This document shows, in pieces, positions 8,041 to 16,846 of a stretch of DNA of 64,000 nt. The DNA comes from Fibrisoma montanum. Lineage in GTDB: Bacteria; Bacteroidota; Bacteroidia; Cytophagales; Spirosomataceae. The notes beneath the pieces were generated by a model. It had not been told where the DNA came from. It saw nothing but the letters and a program-made list of their open reading frames with translations, and did no database searches. The stretch covers positions 62,001 to 126,000 of the forward strand of contig NZ_QXED01000009.1 in the NCBI RefSeq assembly GCF_003583365.1. Direction: 5' to 3'. The position numbers and the translations under genes are program-made. Position 1 is the stretch's first letter, and every line of letters starts with the position of its first letter.

Positions 8041-9387
8041 ATGCGCCATATCGTTATCCTCGGCAACGGCATATCAGGTATTACGGCTGCCCGCGAAATT
8101 CGTAAGCACAGCGATGACCAGATTACGGTCATTTCTTCCGAAACCGATCACTTCTACTCACGAACGGCCCTGATGTACATTTACATGGGGCACCTCGAAT
8201 ACCATCATACCAAACCGTACGAGGACTGGTTCTGGGCGAAGAACCGGATTGCGCTGGTTCGGCAGTCGGTAGAATCCATCGATTTTGCCCAGAAAGAAGT
8301 CTACTGGGAGAAAGGCAGCCTGCACTACGATGTGCTCGTGCTGGCGGTGGGATCGAAACCCAACTTTTTCGGGTGGCCTGGGCAGGAGCTGGCGGGCGTT
8401 CAGGGATTGTACGGCATTCCGGATCTGGAACGTATGGAAGCGGCCACTAAAGGCATTAAACAGGCGGTGGTCGTTGGCGGTGGGTTGATCGGCATCGAAC
8501 TGTGCGAAATGCTGTTGTCGCGCGGCATCCACGTTACGTTTCTGGTGCGGGAGAAAAGCTTCTGGAACAGCGTACTGCCCGACGGCGAATCGGCGCTGGC
8601 GAGTCGGCACATTCGGGAACACCACGTAGACCTGCGAACAAACACCGAGTTACAGGAAATCCTCGGCGACGGCACCGGCCGCGTTCGGGCGGTTGTGACA
8701 ACGGCCGGCGAGGAGCTACCCGCGCAGTTTGTGGGCGTCGCGGTGGGCGTCAGGCCCAACATCGACCTCCTGAAAGAAACGCCACTGGAAACCGACCGGG
8801 GCATTTTGGTAAACCAGTACCTGGAAACCAATCTGCCCGATGTGTATGCGATCGGCGACTGTGTGCAGCACCGCACTCCCCCAACCGGCCGCAAGGCGCT
8901 GGAACAGATCTGGTACACCGGCCGCATCATGGGCGAAACCGTTGCGCAAACCATACTGGGCCATCGGACGGCCTACCAACCCGGCGTCTTTTTTAACTCG
9001 GCCAAGTTCTTCGACATTGAATACCAGACGTACGGCCTGGCCCCGGCGCACCTCCGCGACCACAGCCACCTGCGCACCTTTTACTGGGAACACGCCGACG
9101 GCCGGAAAGCCATGCGCTTTTATTACAAAGCCGACGATCAGGTCATTGTTGGGGTCAATACGGTAGGAATCCGGCAGCGGCAGGCTGTCTGGACCCAGTG
9201 GATCACCGACCATCGAACCATTCAATATGTTCTGGAGCACCTGCCCCAGGCCAACTTTGACCCGGAGTTTTACAAACAGCACGAAGCCGACATCCTGGCC
9301 AGTTTCAACGCGGCCAATCCGGAGAACACGGTTCGACTGAAAGCCAGAAAAGGGTTATTTAGCTGGCTAAGTGAACAGATGAGTTAA
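8041..9387 (+). CDS. FAD/NAD(P)-dependent pyridine nucleotide-disulfide-type oxidoreductase
   Basis: Start at ATG 8041 (MRHIVILGNG), because the FAD-binding motif GNGISG follows directly; the open frame further upstream is non-coding. The 448-residue product has the N-terminal FAD Rossmann fold (residues 4-40), an NAD(P) motif VGGGLIGIE near 144-153, and the second FAD motif DVYAIGDC near 265-272. This layout fits the class of ferredoxin/rubredoxin/nitrite reductase-like flavoproteins. No redox-active CxxxxC disulfide is seen. The electron partner is unknown. It acts in the cytosol and stands alone. Confidence 0.8.
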   Translation: MRHIVILGNGISGITAAREIRKHSDDQITVISSETDHFYSRTALMYIYMGHLEYHHTKPYEDWFWAKNRIALVRQSVESIDFAQKEVYWEKGSLHYDVLVLAVGSKPNFFGWPGQELAGVQGLYGIPDLERMEAATKGIKQAVVVGGGLIGIELCEMLLSRGIHVTFLVREKSFWNSVLPDGESALASRHIREHHVDLRTNTELQEILGDGTGRVRAVVTTAGEELPAQFVGVAVGVRPNIDLLKETPLETDRGILVNQYLETNLPDVYAIGDCVQHRTPPTGRKALEQIWYTGRIMGETVAQTILGHRTAYQPGVFFNSAKFFDIEYQTYGLAPAHLRDHSHLRTFYWEHADGRKAMRFYYKADDQVIVGVNTVGIRQRQAVWTQWITDHRTIQYVLEHLPQANFDPEFYKQHEADILASFNAANPENTVRLKARKGLFSWLSEQMS

Positions 9388-9453
9388 GGTATATACAGCA
9401 GTCGGATCAGCCGACGTTACTACATGACAGTCTGTTTCAACTTGCGATCTGTT

Positions 9454-9849
9454 ATGAAAAAATGGGTACTCATCGGGCTTATCAGCCTGTTTGGCACCCG
9501 GGCATCGGCTCAGGTGCTGGTGGGCGGGGTTAACATCAACGAGAAAGACATTACGTATTGCCAGCTGATTGGATCGAACCGGTCCGGTGGGTTATCGACC
9601 ACCCGCATCTGGATCGACTACGGCCAGCCCCGTTTTGCGGCTACTCCGTTCAACCAGCCGGCTATCAGTGGCCCCGATGGTGTTGCGATAGACTTTCCGA
9701 CGGTTATGGCCGCCCTGAACTTCATGACCCGCAACGGCTGGGAATTAGTTTCGTGGCAGCTGGCTTCCGACAAAGAAGGGGGCGAGGGGCGGTTCGTTTA
9801 TCTGCTCAGAAAGCGGGGAAATCAGACCAGCCAGGATCAGGGCCGGTAA
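9454..9849 (+). CDS. small secreted protein, unknown function
   Basis: Start at ATG 9454 (MKKWVLIGLI), which gives a clean signal peptide ending near ASAQ; an ATG ten codons upstream would spoil it. The mature part is about 112 residues. It ends with a pattern like 'MNFMTRNGWELVSWQL ... RFVYLLRK', which resembles the small alpha/beta proteins with a 'GWELV' motif. No further assignment can be made. It is likely periplasmic and is convergent with the RNA phosphodiesterase gene (41-base gap). Confidence 0.65.
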   Translation: MKKWVLIGLISLFGTRASAQVLVGGVNINEKDITYCQLIGSNRSGGLSTTRIWIDYGQPRFAATPFNQPAISGPDGVAIDFPTVMAALNFMTRNGWELVSWQLASDKEGGEGRFVYLLRKRGNQTSQDQGR

Positions 9850-9890
9850 ACGAATTCAGTCTGCTTTTGGCGGGGTTAGCAACCGGGTAG

Positions 9891-10415
9891 TTACGTCCCG
9901 CCAAACATAAACTGCTGCTCCACGACCCACCCCTGGCCGGTATGCCGAAGCAGGGCGAATGCATCGGCGGTAAACCTGCGGTCGTAAGACTGAGCGGAAA
10001 AATACGCCCAGGCTCCCGGAAAGGCGCTCTGCGTCAAATCCCGGAATGCAACCGTCATGTGGGGATGAAAAGGTCGCCGGTCGGGTTCGACAGCATAGGT
10101 CGTTCGGCAAAATTCGGCAATCTGCTGCTGGCAGGCGGATAAGAATTCGGACGGCAGAACGTTGACAAAAATAACGCGTCGGCCAAAGCGGTCGAAGTCA
10201 CGGAGCGATACGGGAAACGGTACCTGGCGATCGGCCAGCGTCTGCAAGGGAGCGAAATCAGTCTGATCCCTGCGAAACGGCGGAATCAGCGTGATGTGCG
10301 GGGGCGACCGTAGCGCATGGCCGGAACCGAACCGTTCCAGCGCGGTTTGTTTGAAAGCCGTTACCTCCCGCTGAATATCGGCAGGAGGCAACAGAGCGAT
10401 GAAATAAAGCTGCAC
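9891..10415 (-). CDS. thpR: 2'-5' RNA ligase / RNA 2',3'-cyclic phosphodiesterase family
   Basis: A 174-residue protein with the two His-x-Thr motifs of the 2H phosphoesterase superfamily: HIT at 40-42 (PPHITLIPPF) and HMT at 119-121 (FHPHMTVAF). The length and spacing match ThpR-type enzymes, which open 2',3'-cyclic phosphates or join RNA ends. It is encoded just after the OsmC-like gene with a 3-base gap, so both are probably on one transcript. The link between the two functions is unclear. Confidence 0.8.
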   Translation of the reverse strand: MQLYFIALLPPADIQREVTAFKQTALERFGSGHALRSPPHITLIPPFRRDQTDFAPLQTLADRQVPFPVSLRDFDRFGRRVIFVNVLPSEFLSACQQQIAEFCRTTYAVEPDRRPFHPHMTVAFRDLTQSAFPGAWAYFSAQSYDRRFTADAFALLRHTGQGWVVEQQFMFGGT

Positions 10416-10418
10416 AAA

Positions 10419-10862
10419 TCAGACCGCTTCCGCAACCTCCCACCGGATCGTTACGTCCTGTACAATATCTGGATGCAGGCTGATGGCTACCGGACACGTA
10501 TGCGCAATTTTTTCCAGCCGGGCGCGGGTATCGTCGCTGGGCAGAAAAGGACCGTCGCTGTTATTGGCCCGGAGCGTCAGTTGGATTTCGATGCGGGCAA
10601 TACGCCGGGGAGCATCGCTGGACATCACCTTCGTGACCGTCAGTTCGCTTCCCTTCAGGTCGATACCATCGCGCCGGGCGTTGATTCCCATGGTGGTGAT
10701 GATGCACGTACCGAGCGCGTTAGCCACGAGATCGGTCGGCGAAAAGGCTTCCCCGCGCCCCTGGTTGTCGGTGGGAGCGTCGGTGTTGATTGTAGTACCC
10801 GATTGCAGGTGTGTACATTCGGTGCGCAGATCGCCCAGATAGTCAATGTGAATCGTTGGCAT
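10419..10862 (-). CDS. OsmC-family peroxidase-like protein
   Basis: Start at ATG 10862 (MPTIHIDYLG); the frame upstream looks non-coding. The 147-residue product matches the OsmC/Ohr fold. The first conserved cysteine is Cys53, in 'VANALGTCIITTM', and the second is Cys123, in 'HTCPVA', the pair that reduces organic hydroperoxides in this family. The phrase 'SPTDLVANALGTC' is close to the family signature. It acts in the cytosol and is upstream of the phosphodiesterase gene in a two-gene operon. Confidence 0.85.
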   Translation of the reverse strand: MPTIHIDYLGDLRTECTHLQSGTTINTDAPTDNQGRGEAFSPTDLVANALGTCIITTMGINARRDGIDLKGSELTVTKVMSSDAPRRIARIEIQLTLRANNSDGPFLPSDDTRARLEKIAHTCPVAISLHPDIVQDVTIRWEVAEAV

Positions 10863-11003
10863 GTTGGAGATTCGATTTTTACGTAAGCAGCCGGTCAGCC
10901 GGCATCGGTAACCCTGAACAAACAGAGTAACAGGCTGAACCACTGAAATTACCCAAACATAAAAATTATGAATTGGTTACCCTAATAGTACTACTGCGTT
11001 ATG

Positions 11004-11033
11004 TTGGGAATTCGTTGAACTTTAGTACTTTTA
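11004..11033 (+). promoter_or_regulatory. Bacteroidota-type promoter for 11053 gene
   Basis: TTG at 11004-11006, a 19-base spacer, then TACTTTTA at 11026-11033, seven of eight matches to TTG-N19-TAnnTTTG. It would start transcription about 15 bases before the ATG at 11053. Confidence 0.6.
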
Positions 11034-11052
11034 ATTCACGATTTTTACAAAA

Positions 11053-11823
11053 ATGCGAACGATATACAAAGCACTGAGTGTAGCGCTGGGCTGGTGTCTG
11101 CTGGTTGCTGGCGGGGTTTCGGCACAGAATCTCGACTCAGACGAAGATAATTACCAGACCATCACCACCTACGGCGTCACGACAAACACGAATTCCGGTA
11201 TTCTGGGCGGTTTTTCGTTTCGGCAGGCTAAACTCCTGCCTACCCAGTTGTTCGGCATGAAGCAGTACCGGTACCTCAGCGTTGAACTGGTCAACGTGAA
11301 GCACCCGAAAGAATTTCAGTCCAACAACGGCATTACCGGCTCGCGCTACATCGACGGGAAGCAGAACTACCTGTTCGTGTTGCGGCCGCAGTATGGCCGG
11401 GAGGTGAAGCTGTTCGAACGGGGTCCCGACGAGGGCGTTGCCGTGAGCGGCATCATAGCCGCCGGTCCGTCGCTGGGTATCATCAAGCCGTATTACGTGC
11501 AGATTCAGGAAGGCAACCAAACGCGTACCGTTCCCTACTCCTCACTGGCTACCATCGGCGCTACCCCTGTTGGCTCCGGCGGTCTGTTTCAGGGCATCGG
11601 CCAGTCGAAACTAACGGTCGGCCTTCACCTAAAAACGGCCCTGAGCTTCGAACTCAGCACCTTCCGCACCAATACGACCGGCATCGAGATCGGCTTCCTG
11701 ACCGAACTTTTCCCGCAAAAAATCATCATCATGCCCGGCAACGACCCCACCAATCCGGATGAGGGTAACCGAAGCTTCTTCACGTCCGGCTACGTAACGC
11801 TCTACTTCGGCTCGAAGAAATAA
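11053..11823 (+). CDS. predicted outer-membrane protein, unknown family
   Basis: A 256-residue protein with a clear signal peptide (MRTIYKALSVALGWCLLVAGGV then SAQ). The mature part alternates short polar turns with amphipathic strands ('GILGGFSFRQAKLL', 'YLSVELVNVKHPKEF', 'GYVTLYFGSKK') and ends in an aromatic-hydrophobic strand, as barrel proteins do. I recognise no catalytic motif. It has its own promoter core 20 bases upstream and is followed by the long purine/pyrimidine tract before lipA. Confidence 0.65.
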   Translation: MRTIYKALSVALGWCLLVAGGVSAQNLDSDEDNYQTITTYGVTTNTNSGILGGFSFRQAKLLPTQLFGMKQYRYLSVELVNVKHPKEFQSNNGITGSRYIDGKQNYLFVLRPQYGREVKLFERGPDEGVAVSGIIAAGPSLGIIKPYYVQIQEGNQTRTVPYSSLATIGATPVGSGGLFQGIGQSKLTVGLHLKTALSFELSTFRTNTTGIEIGFLTELFPQKIIIMPGNDPTNPDEGNRSFFTSGYVTLYFGSKK

Positions 11824-11829
11824 AAGTTT

Positions 11830-11963
11830 GAAGGAGGAAAAGGAGGAGGGAGGAAAGGAGAAAAGGGACTAATCAATTCCTTTCTCCTTCCCTCCCTCTC
11901 TCCTTTCCTTCTCCCTCTCTCCTTTCCTCCTCTCCTCCTTTCCTCCCGTCTTTCTCCTTTTCC
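11830..11963. repeat. purine-arm/pyrimidine-arm inverted tract, copy 1
   Basis: Positions 11830-11868 are nearly all purine (units like GGAGGAAA). After a short spacer, 11877-11947 and on to 11963 are nearly all pyrimidine (units like TTTCCTCC). The arms can pair in many registers. It fills the gap between the barrel gene and the lipA promoter. Confidence 0.85.
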
Positions 11964-11993
11964 TTGAACTTTACGGCGGGAAAAGTAATTTTG
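11964..11993 (+). promoter_or_regulatory. promoter of lipA
   Basis: TTG at 11964-11966, a spacer of exactly 19 bases, then TAATTTTG at 11986-11993. This is a full match to the Bacteroidota consensus TTG-N19-TAnnTTTG. The ATG of lipA follows 20 bases later. Confidence 0.75.
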
Positions 11994-12013
11994 TTGGAAA
12001 GGATTGTGGAGCC

Positions 12014-12892
12014 ATGATCGAACTACCTGTAATACCCTCCGAACAACAACGTAAGAAACGGCCGGACTGGCTGCGCGTGAAGCTGCCGATCGGCCCGGAA
12101 TACGCTAAAGTTCGAAAACTGGTCGATACCTATAAACTGCATACCATCTGCGAGAGCGGCAACTGCCCGAACATGGGCGAATGCTGGGGTGCCGGTACGG
12201 CCACGTTTATGATTCTGGGCAACGTCTGCACCCGGAGCTGTACGTTCTGCGCTGTAGCTACGGGCCGCCCCAACGAATACGACACCGACGAACCCCGGCG
12301 CGTGGCCGAAGCCATCGTGCTGATGAAGGTCAAGCACGCCGTGATTACGTCCGTAAACCGCGATGAGCTGAAAGACCGGGGTGCTGAAATCTGGTACCAG
12401 ACCGTGCGACTGGTAAAAGAAGCGTCGCCAACAACAACGATTGAAACCCTGATTCCCGACACAAAAGGAAACTGGGAGGCCCTGGAACGGATGATTTCGG
12501 CCGGGCAGGAAGTCGTTTCGCATAATATGGAAACCGTAGAACGGCTGTATCGCCGGGTGCGTCCGCAGGCCAGATACGAACGCAGTCTGGAGCAGATTCG
12601 CCGGACGAAGCTGTATGGCCAGCGCACGAAATCGGGCATCATGCTCGGCTTGGGCGAAACCCACGACGAGGTGTTTAAAGCCATGGACGACCTGGTCGAA
12701 AACGGCCTGGATATCCTGACGCTCGGCCAGTACCTGCAGCCGACCAAGATGCACCACGAGGTGATTGAGTGGATTCACCCCGATACGTTTGCCATGTACC
12801 GCGAAGAAGGTCTGAAACGCGGCCTCAAATACGTTGAATCCGGACCGCTGGTGCGGTCGAGCTACCACGCCGAACGACACGTGCTGGTGTAG
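12014..12892 (+). CDS. lipA: lipoyl synthase
   Basis: A 292-residue radical-SAM enzyme that inserts two sulfurs into octanoyl-protein to make lipoate for 2-oxoacid dehydrogenases and the glycine cleavage system. The auxiliary cluster cysteines lie in [13 protein letters not shown] (Cys46, 51, 57), and the radical-SAM cluster in CTRSCTFC (Cys72, 76, 79). The C-terminal 'RSSYHAE' includes the conserved serine that ligates the auxiliary cluster. Length and motifs are complete. It has its own promoter and a terminator, so it is transcribed alone; lipB is not nearby. Confidence 0.97.
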   Translation: MIELPVIPSEQQRKKRPDWLRVKLPIGPEYAKVRKLVDTYKLHTICESGNCPNMGECWGAGTATFMILGNVCTRSCTFCAVATGRPNEYDTDEPRRVAEAIVLMKVKHAVITSVNRDELKDRGAEIWYQTVRLVKEASPTTTIETLIPDTKGNWEALERMISAGQEVVSHNMETVERLYRRVRPQARYERSLEQIRRTKLYGQRTKSGIMLGLGETHDEVFKAMDDLVENGLDILTLGQYLQPTKMHHEVIEWIHPDTFAMYREEGLKRGLKYVESGPLVRSSYHAERHVLV

Positions 12893-12941
12893 ATTTAACA
12901 GAATAGTTGCAAACAATTCGGCGTAACTGTTATTTAGTAGT

Positions 12942-12972
12942 AAAGTCCGGGCGATCCGTTCCGGACTTTTCT
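12942..12972 (+). terminator. rho-independent terminator of lipA
   Basis: Stem AAAGTCCGG (12942-12950) with CCGGACTTT (12961-12969), a ten-base loop, then TTCTTTTG. It ends eight bases before the cyclase start. Confidence 0.75.
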
Positions 12973-12980
12973 TTTGCCGC

Positions 12981-14198
12981 ATGAAAAAATACGACTTCAT
13001 CATCGCCGGGGGCGGCATGGCGGGTTTAAGTCTGGCGTATTATCTGAGTCAGTCACCCCTGAGTGATCGCTCGATCCTGATTCTTGACCGTGATTCCAAA
13101 GATCGCAACGACCGTACCTGGTGTTTCTGGGAACAGGGCGCCGGGCCATTTGAGTCAATTGTGTTCCGGAAATGGCGTACGGTCGATTTTCACGGCACTA
13201 CCTATGCCGGGCCGATCGATATGGGTGATTATCAGTACAAGATGCTGCGCGGCATCGACTTCTACGACTTTATGCGGGAAAAGCTGAGCGCTCACAGCAA
13301 CATTGAGTTTCAGCAGGCGACCATCAACCGGATTAAGGATACCCCCCAGGGTGGGTTTGTGATCGCCAACGATGAGCCCTACATCGCCGATTACGTTTTC
13401 GACAGTACGTTTGCCCTGAAAATGAACCAGCCCGAAAACCATAATTTGCTGCAGCATTTTCGGGGGTGGGTCATTCGTACCGAAAAGCCCTGCTTTGACC
13501 CCGATCGCCCGCGCATTATGGATTTTCGGGTAGAGCAGCACGGCGATTGCCGGTTTGTTTACGTCCTGCCGTTCGACGAACGAACCGCGCTGGTAGAGTT
13601 CACGCTGTTCAACGATAAGCTCCTGACCGAAGAAGATTACGAAAACGTACTGCGCCGGTATATTGAGCAGCACATCGATACGGGCACCATAATTCAGGGT
13701 CAGGAGTGGCTCAAGGACACCGGCCCCGTGGATGAATACATCGATACCCGAACGTACCAGATCAGTGAGGTCGAAACCGGTGTCATTCCCATGACCGATG
13801 AACCGACGCAGGAAAACCCTTCGGATCATATTGTTCGTATCGGAACGGCGGGCGGATATACCAAAGCCTCGACCGGCTACACCTTCCAGCGGACCCAGCG
13901 CTACCTCCGTGCTATTGTGGATAATCTCGTCGCGACGGGTCGACCCAACCGCCAGACGACGTGGTTTAGCCGGCGGTTTAAACTGTACGACAGCGTTTTT
14001 CTGAACGTACTGGAGAAACACCGCCACCCGGCCGACGATGTCTTTACGCGGGTGTACGTGGAAAATCCGCACCGAGTTTTCAAATTCCTCGATGAAGACA
14101 CCCGCCTGCCGGAAGAACTGAAACTGTTTACGACCATGCCGTGGTGGCCGTTCACGTCCGCCTTCTTTGACGTACTGCGTCGGCGGTGGTTTGGGTAG
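12981..14198 (+). CDS. crtY: lycopene beta-cyclase (CrtY type)
   Basis: A 405-residue flavoprotein. The N-terminus has the dinucleotide motif AGGGMAGLSLAYYL (residues 9-22), then the lycopene cyclase phrase DRTWCFWE near 43-50. Further on comes 'GTAGGYTKASTGYTF', a hallmark of CrtY/CrtL cyclases. It should convert lycopene to beta-carotene at the cytoplasmic membrane, in the route to the pigments common in this group. No other carotenoid gene is in the window, so the pathway is split. The stop is four bases from that of the convergent kinase gene. Confidence 0.9.
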   Translation: MKKYDFIIAGGGMAGLSLAYYLSQSPLSDRSILILDRDSKDRNDRTWCFWEQGAGPFESIVFRKWRTVDFHGTTYAGPIDMGDYQYKMLRGIDFYDFMREKLSAHSNIEFQQATINRIKDTPQGGFVIANDEPYIADYVFDSTFALKMNQPENHNLLQHFRGWVIRTEKPCFDPDRPRIMDFRVEQHGDCRFVYVLPFDERTALVEFTLFNDKLLTEEDYENVLRRYIEQHIDTGTIIQGQEWLKDTGPVDEYIDTRTYQISEVETGVIPMTDEPTQENPSDHIVRIGTAGGYTKASTGYTFQRTQRYLRAIVDNLVATGRPNRQTTWFSRRFKLYDSVFLNVLEKHRHPADDVFTRVYVENPHRVFKFLDEDTRLPEELKLFTTMPWWPFTSAFFDVLRRRWFG

Positions 14199-14202
14199 CC
14201 TT

Positions 14203-15669
14203 CTACTCCACCGTTTTGACTGCCTCCTGAAAACGCCGGAGCGCATTGCGGTAGAGCCGATGGCGACCTGCGTCGGGCTCGAACGTAACGCCAAACTCGA
14301 CCCGATCAGCGGCTTCGTCCAGCGATTTAACCAGCCCGATGGCTTTCATCGTCAGCAGAATAGCCCCAATGGCTCCGCTCTCGTTGCTGGCGTTGAGCCG
14401 CACGGGAACCCCGGCCATATCGGCCAGCATCTGCACCCAGAACGCTGACTGGGCAAAGCCGCCGTTCGCGTGAATGACCCGGGTGGCACCGATCTGAGCG
14501 GCCAGCAGTTCATTAATGGTGAGCAGGTTCAGGAGCACCCCTTCCAGAGCGGCCCGGACGAAATGCGCCTGCGTGTGCTGCCAGTCGACGTGCAGATACG
14601 CTCCGCGCGCGTGTGCGTCCCAGAGCGGAGCGCGTTCGCCCTGCAGGTACGGCAGGAACAGCAGCCCGTCAGCCCCGGCCGCCACCTGCTCAGCCTCCGC
14701 CAGCACGGCCTCGGTCTCCTGGCGCATAAAACGCTCCGACAACCACTCCAGAACGTTCCCCCCGTTGTTGGTCGGCCCGCCGACGACGTAGTACCCTTCA
14801 TCCAGGATATAGCAGAACAACCGGCCCTGCGGATCGCGCAGCGGTTGCCGGATGGTCTGGCGAATGGCTCCGCTGGTGCCGATGGTCAGCGTAGTAATGC
14901 CCATATCAACGGCCCCGGCTCCCAGGTTGGCCAGGCAGCCGTCAGACGCTCCGATCAGTAGTTCGACGCCCACCGGCAAACCCAGTGCCGCTGTTGAGGC
15001 ACCTGATTGCAACGACCGACGGTGCGTGGTAGGCACCAGCGCCGATAACTGATCAGGCCGAACCCCCGCAAACTGCATAGCTTCCTCACTCCACTGTCGG
15101 TCAATGGCATTGAACAGCCCACTGGCCGTGGCAATGGAATAATCAACCTCAAACGTACCGGTCAGTCGAAACCACAAAAACTCCTTGATAGACCCAACAT
15201 GAGCCGACCGACGCAGCAGCCGGGGATCGTGTTCGCGCAGCCACGCCAGCTTGCAGAGGGGCAGCATGGGATGCACTGGAACGCCCGTCTGCTGATAGAG
15301 GAGCTGACCGAGCTTATCAGGATCGTTCCGAAGGGCGTCGGCCTGGGCTTCGGCGCGGTTGTCGGACCAGACAATGACCTTGCTGAGGGGGTTTCCATCA
15401 ACGTCCATGGCCAACAGGCTGTGCATGGCCGAACTGAACGCCAGGTGGGTAATGGTACTGCCATCGGCGGCCACCTCCCGGCTTACCTCGGCCATCACCC
15501 GGCTGAACGCCTGCCAGATCTCGTCGGGGTCCTGTTCGGCATATCCCGGTTCGGGCGTGAGGGTGGTAACGGGTGATGACGCATGCGCAACAATCCGGCC
15601 CAGATCCGCCGACAGGGCAAGGGCTTTGACATTAGTGGTTCCGATGTCGACCCCGACAAAACAGTTCAT
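14203..15669 (-). CDS. FGGY-family sugar kinase, gluconokinase-like
   Basis: A 488-residue kinase of the FGGY family. The N-terminal phosphate-binding loop reads GVDIGTTNVK (residues 6-15). The substrate region has 'SSAMHSLLAMD' and 'PVHPMLPLCKLAWL', which favours gluconate over xylulose or glycerol, and the second ATP motif appears as 'LTIGTSGAIRQ'. The expected reaction is ATP-dependent phosphorylation of gluconate, feeding the pentose phosphate route. No transporter, dehydrogenase or regulator lies next to it. The length is normal for the family. Confidence 0.8.
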   Translation of the reverse strand: MNCFVGVDIGTTNVKALALSADLGRIVAHASSPVTTLTPEPGYAEQDPDEIWQAFSRVMAEVSREVAADGSTITHLAFSSAMHSLLAMDVDGNPLSKVIVWSDNRAEAQADALRNDPDKLGQLLYQQTGVPVHPMLPLCKLAWLREHDPRLLRRSAHVGSIKEFLWFRLTGTFEVDYSIATASGLFNAIDRQWSEEAMQFAGVRPDQLSALVPTTHRRSLQSGASTAALGLPVGVELLIGASDGCLANLGAGAVDMGITTLTIGTSGAIRQTIRQPLRDPQGRLFCYILDEGYYVVGGPTNNGGNVLEWLSERFMRQETEAVLAEAEQVAAGADGLLFLPYLQGERAPLWDAHARGAYLHVDWQHTQAHFVRAALEGVLLNLLTINELLAAQIGATRVIHANGGFAQSAFWVQMLADMAGVPVRLNASNESGAIGAILLTMKAIGLVKSLDEAADRVEFGVTFEPDAGRHRLYRNALRRFQEAVKTVE

Positions 15670-15726
15670 ACCGCAACAGGTGGGTTTACGTAGCTATACT
15701 GACGCAAGTTTGGGCAAAGGCGGCAC

Positions 15727-15768
15727 AAAACAAAAAGCCGGGTGTTGTCGAAACAGGACAACACCCGG
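15727..15768 (-). terminator. rho-independent terminator of the DUF2167 gene
   Basis: Perfect 12-base stem (15738-15749 with 15757-15768), seven-base loop. On the minus strand it is followed by CTTTTTGTTTTG. It separates the DUF2167 gene from the kinase gene. Confidence 0.85.
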
Positions 15769-15801
15769 TATAGAACCCAATTTATCAACACAATCAGTTA
15801 G

Positions 15802-16701
15802 TTACGAAGCTTCTCCCGCCGGTTCATCAGCTACTTTTTTACCGCCGAACAACTTACGCAGGGCCGATAGCCCTCCAGCCACCCCGATCAGGATCAGCTT
15901 CCAGAACTTGGCAATCAGGGCGAAGACCCCTACTTTGGCCAGTACTTTTCCGGCCACCAGCCCGCCGATCCCAACGGCCGCTACTTCATCCAGCTTCGGG
16001 TCGAAATCGGTGTATTGGTTACCTGATTCAAACGCTACGCTGCCGATCACTCCCGGAATCTGCTGCTTCACGGCCGTCAGTTCGTTCATACCGGCGATGG
16101 CATTCAGGCTGATAACGCCTTTCCGCCCGAGAATGCGCACGTCGTAGTTAAGTGTATTGACCGTAGCACTATCGCCGAATTTGATTTCCTTGGCCCAGTG
16201 CAGCACTTTGTGCTCCTTATCGTAGAATGGAGGTGATGCCCAGCCGACGAGCGCAATGGCCGGGTAGCCGTTCTTGACCCGTTCGGCACTTTCGTCCTCG
16301 GTGCCTTCCTGCATGTCTTTCAGCAGGTCTTCGTAGTCAATTTCGTCAGCGTCTTCATCCTTTACGTAGCCCATCTCGTCGTAGGTCACGTTGAACGCCC
16401 ACGATTGATCGGCTACCGGACCGCCCTGCTCCGGAAACAGCATCCCCTGCGTTGATGAGGCTACATCAGCGGGATTACCCCACAAGTCAATCAGCACCCG
16501 GCGGCTCTGATCGGCATCCAGAAACTTAAAACCCCTGGGGACCGTCAGCTTCGCCATCCCGTTGTTAAGTGCGATGACGCCTGTCTGGTATGTAAATGTT
16601 CGGTTAATGGAATCGATGACCGCTTTTTCGGTATCCGTTTGTGCAGACACAAGTGCCGGTACTGCCAGCAGGCAGCTCATCATCAGTAAGTACGTTTTCA
16701 C
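15802..16701 (-). CDS. DUF2167 membrane protein
   Basis: I place the start at GTG 16701, which gives a signal peptide (MKTYLLMMSCLLAVPALVSAQ); a TTG further up adds polar residues. The product is about 299 residues. DUF2167 features are clear: 'ALNNGMAKLTVPRGFKFLD' near the N-terminus, 'MGYVKDEDADEIDYEDLL', then 'LVGWASPPFYD' and 'LHWAKEIKFG'. A C-terminal hydrophobic segment (VGVFALIAKFWKLILIGVAGG) anchors it. The family's role is unknown. A strong terminator follows. Confidence 0.88.
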   Translation of the reverse strand: MKTYLLMMSCLLAVPALVSAQTDTEKAVIDSINRTFTYQTGVIALNNGMAKLTVPRGFKFLDADQSRRVLIDLWGNPADVASSTQGMLFPEQGGPVADQSWAFNVTYDEMGYVKDEDADEIDYEDLLKDMQEGTEDESAERVKNGYPAIALVGWASPPFYDKEHKVLHWAKEIKFGDSATVNTLNYDVRILGRKGVISLNAIAGMNELTAVKQQIPGVIGSVAFESGNQYTDFDPKLDEVAAVGIGGLVAGKVLAKVGVFALIAKFWKLILIGVAGGLSALRKLFGGKKVADEPAGEAS

Positions 16702-16846
16702 GGTGGTAGAAATGGTGTTATGTAAATCCGTGTGCAAAAAGGCTACAAGTCAACAAAACCCCAAAAAAAGCTACGTCTATTTATTATTCGTATAGTACTA
16801 TTCAACGCGTATGATGTATACGGCCTAAAACCCTTATTTTTGTTGA

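Noticed and set aside
12023..13018. A long open frame opposite lipA
   Set aside because: lipA has all cluster motifs on the other strand; the antisense frame has none and runs past the real start of the cyclase gene.
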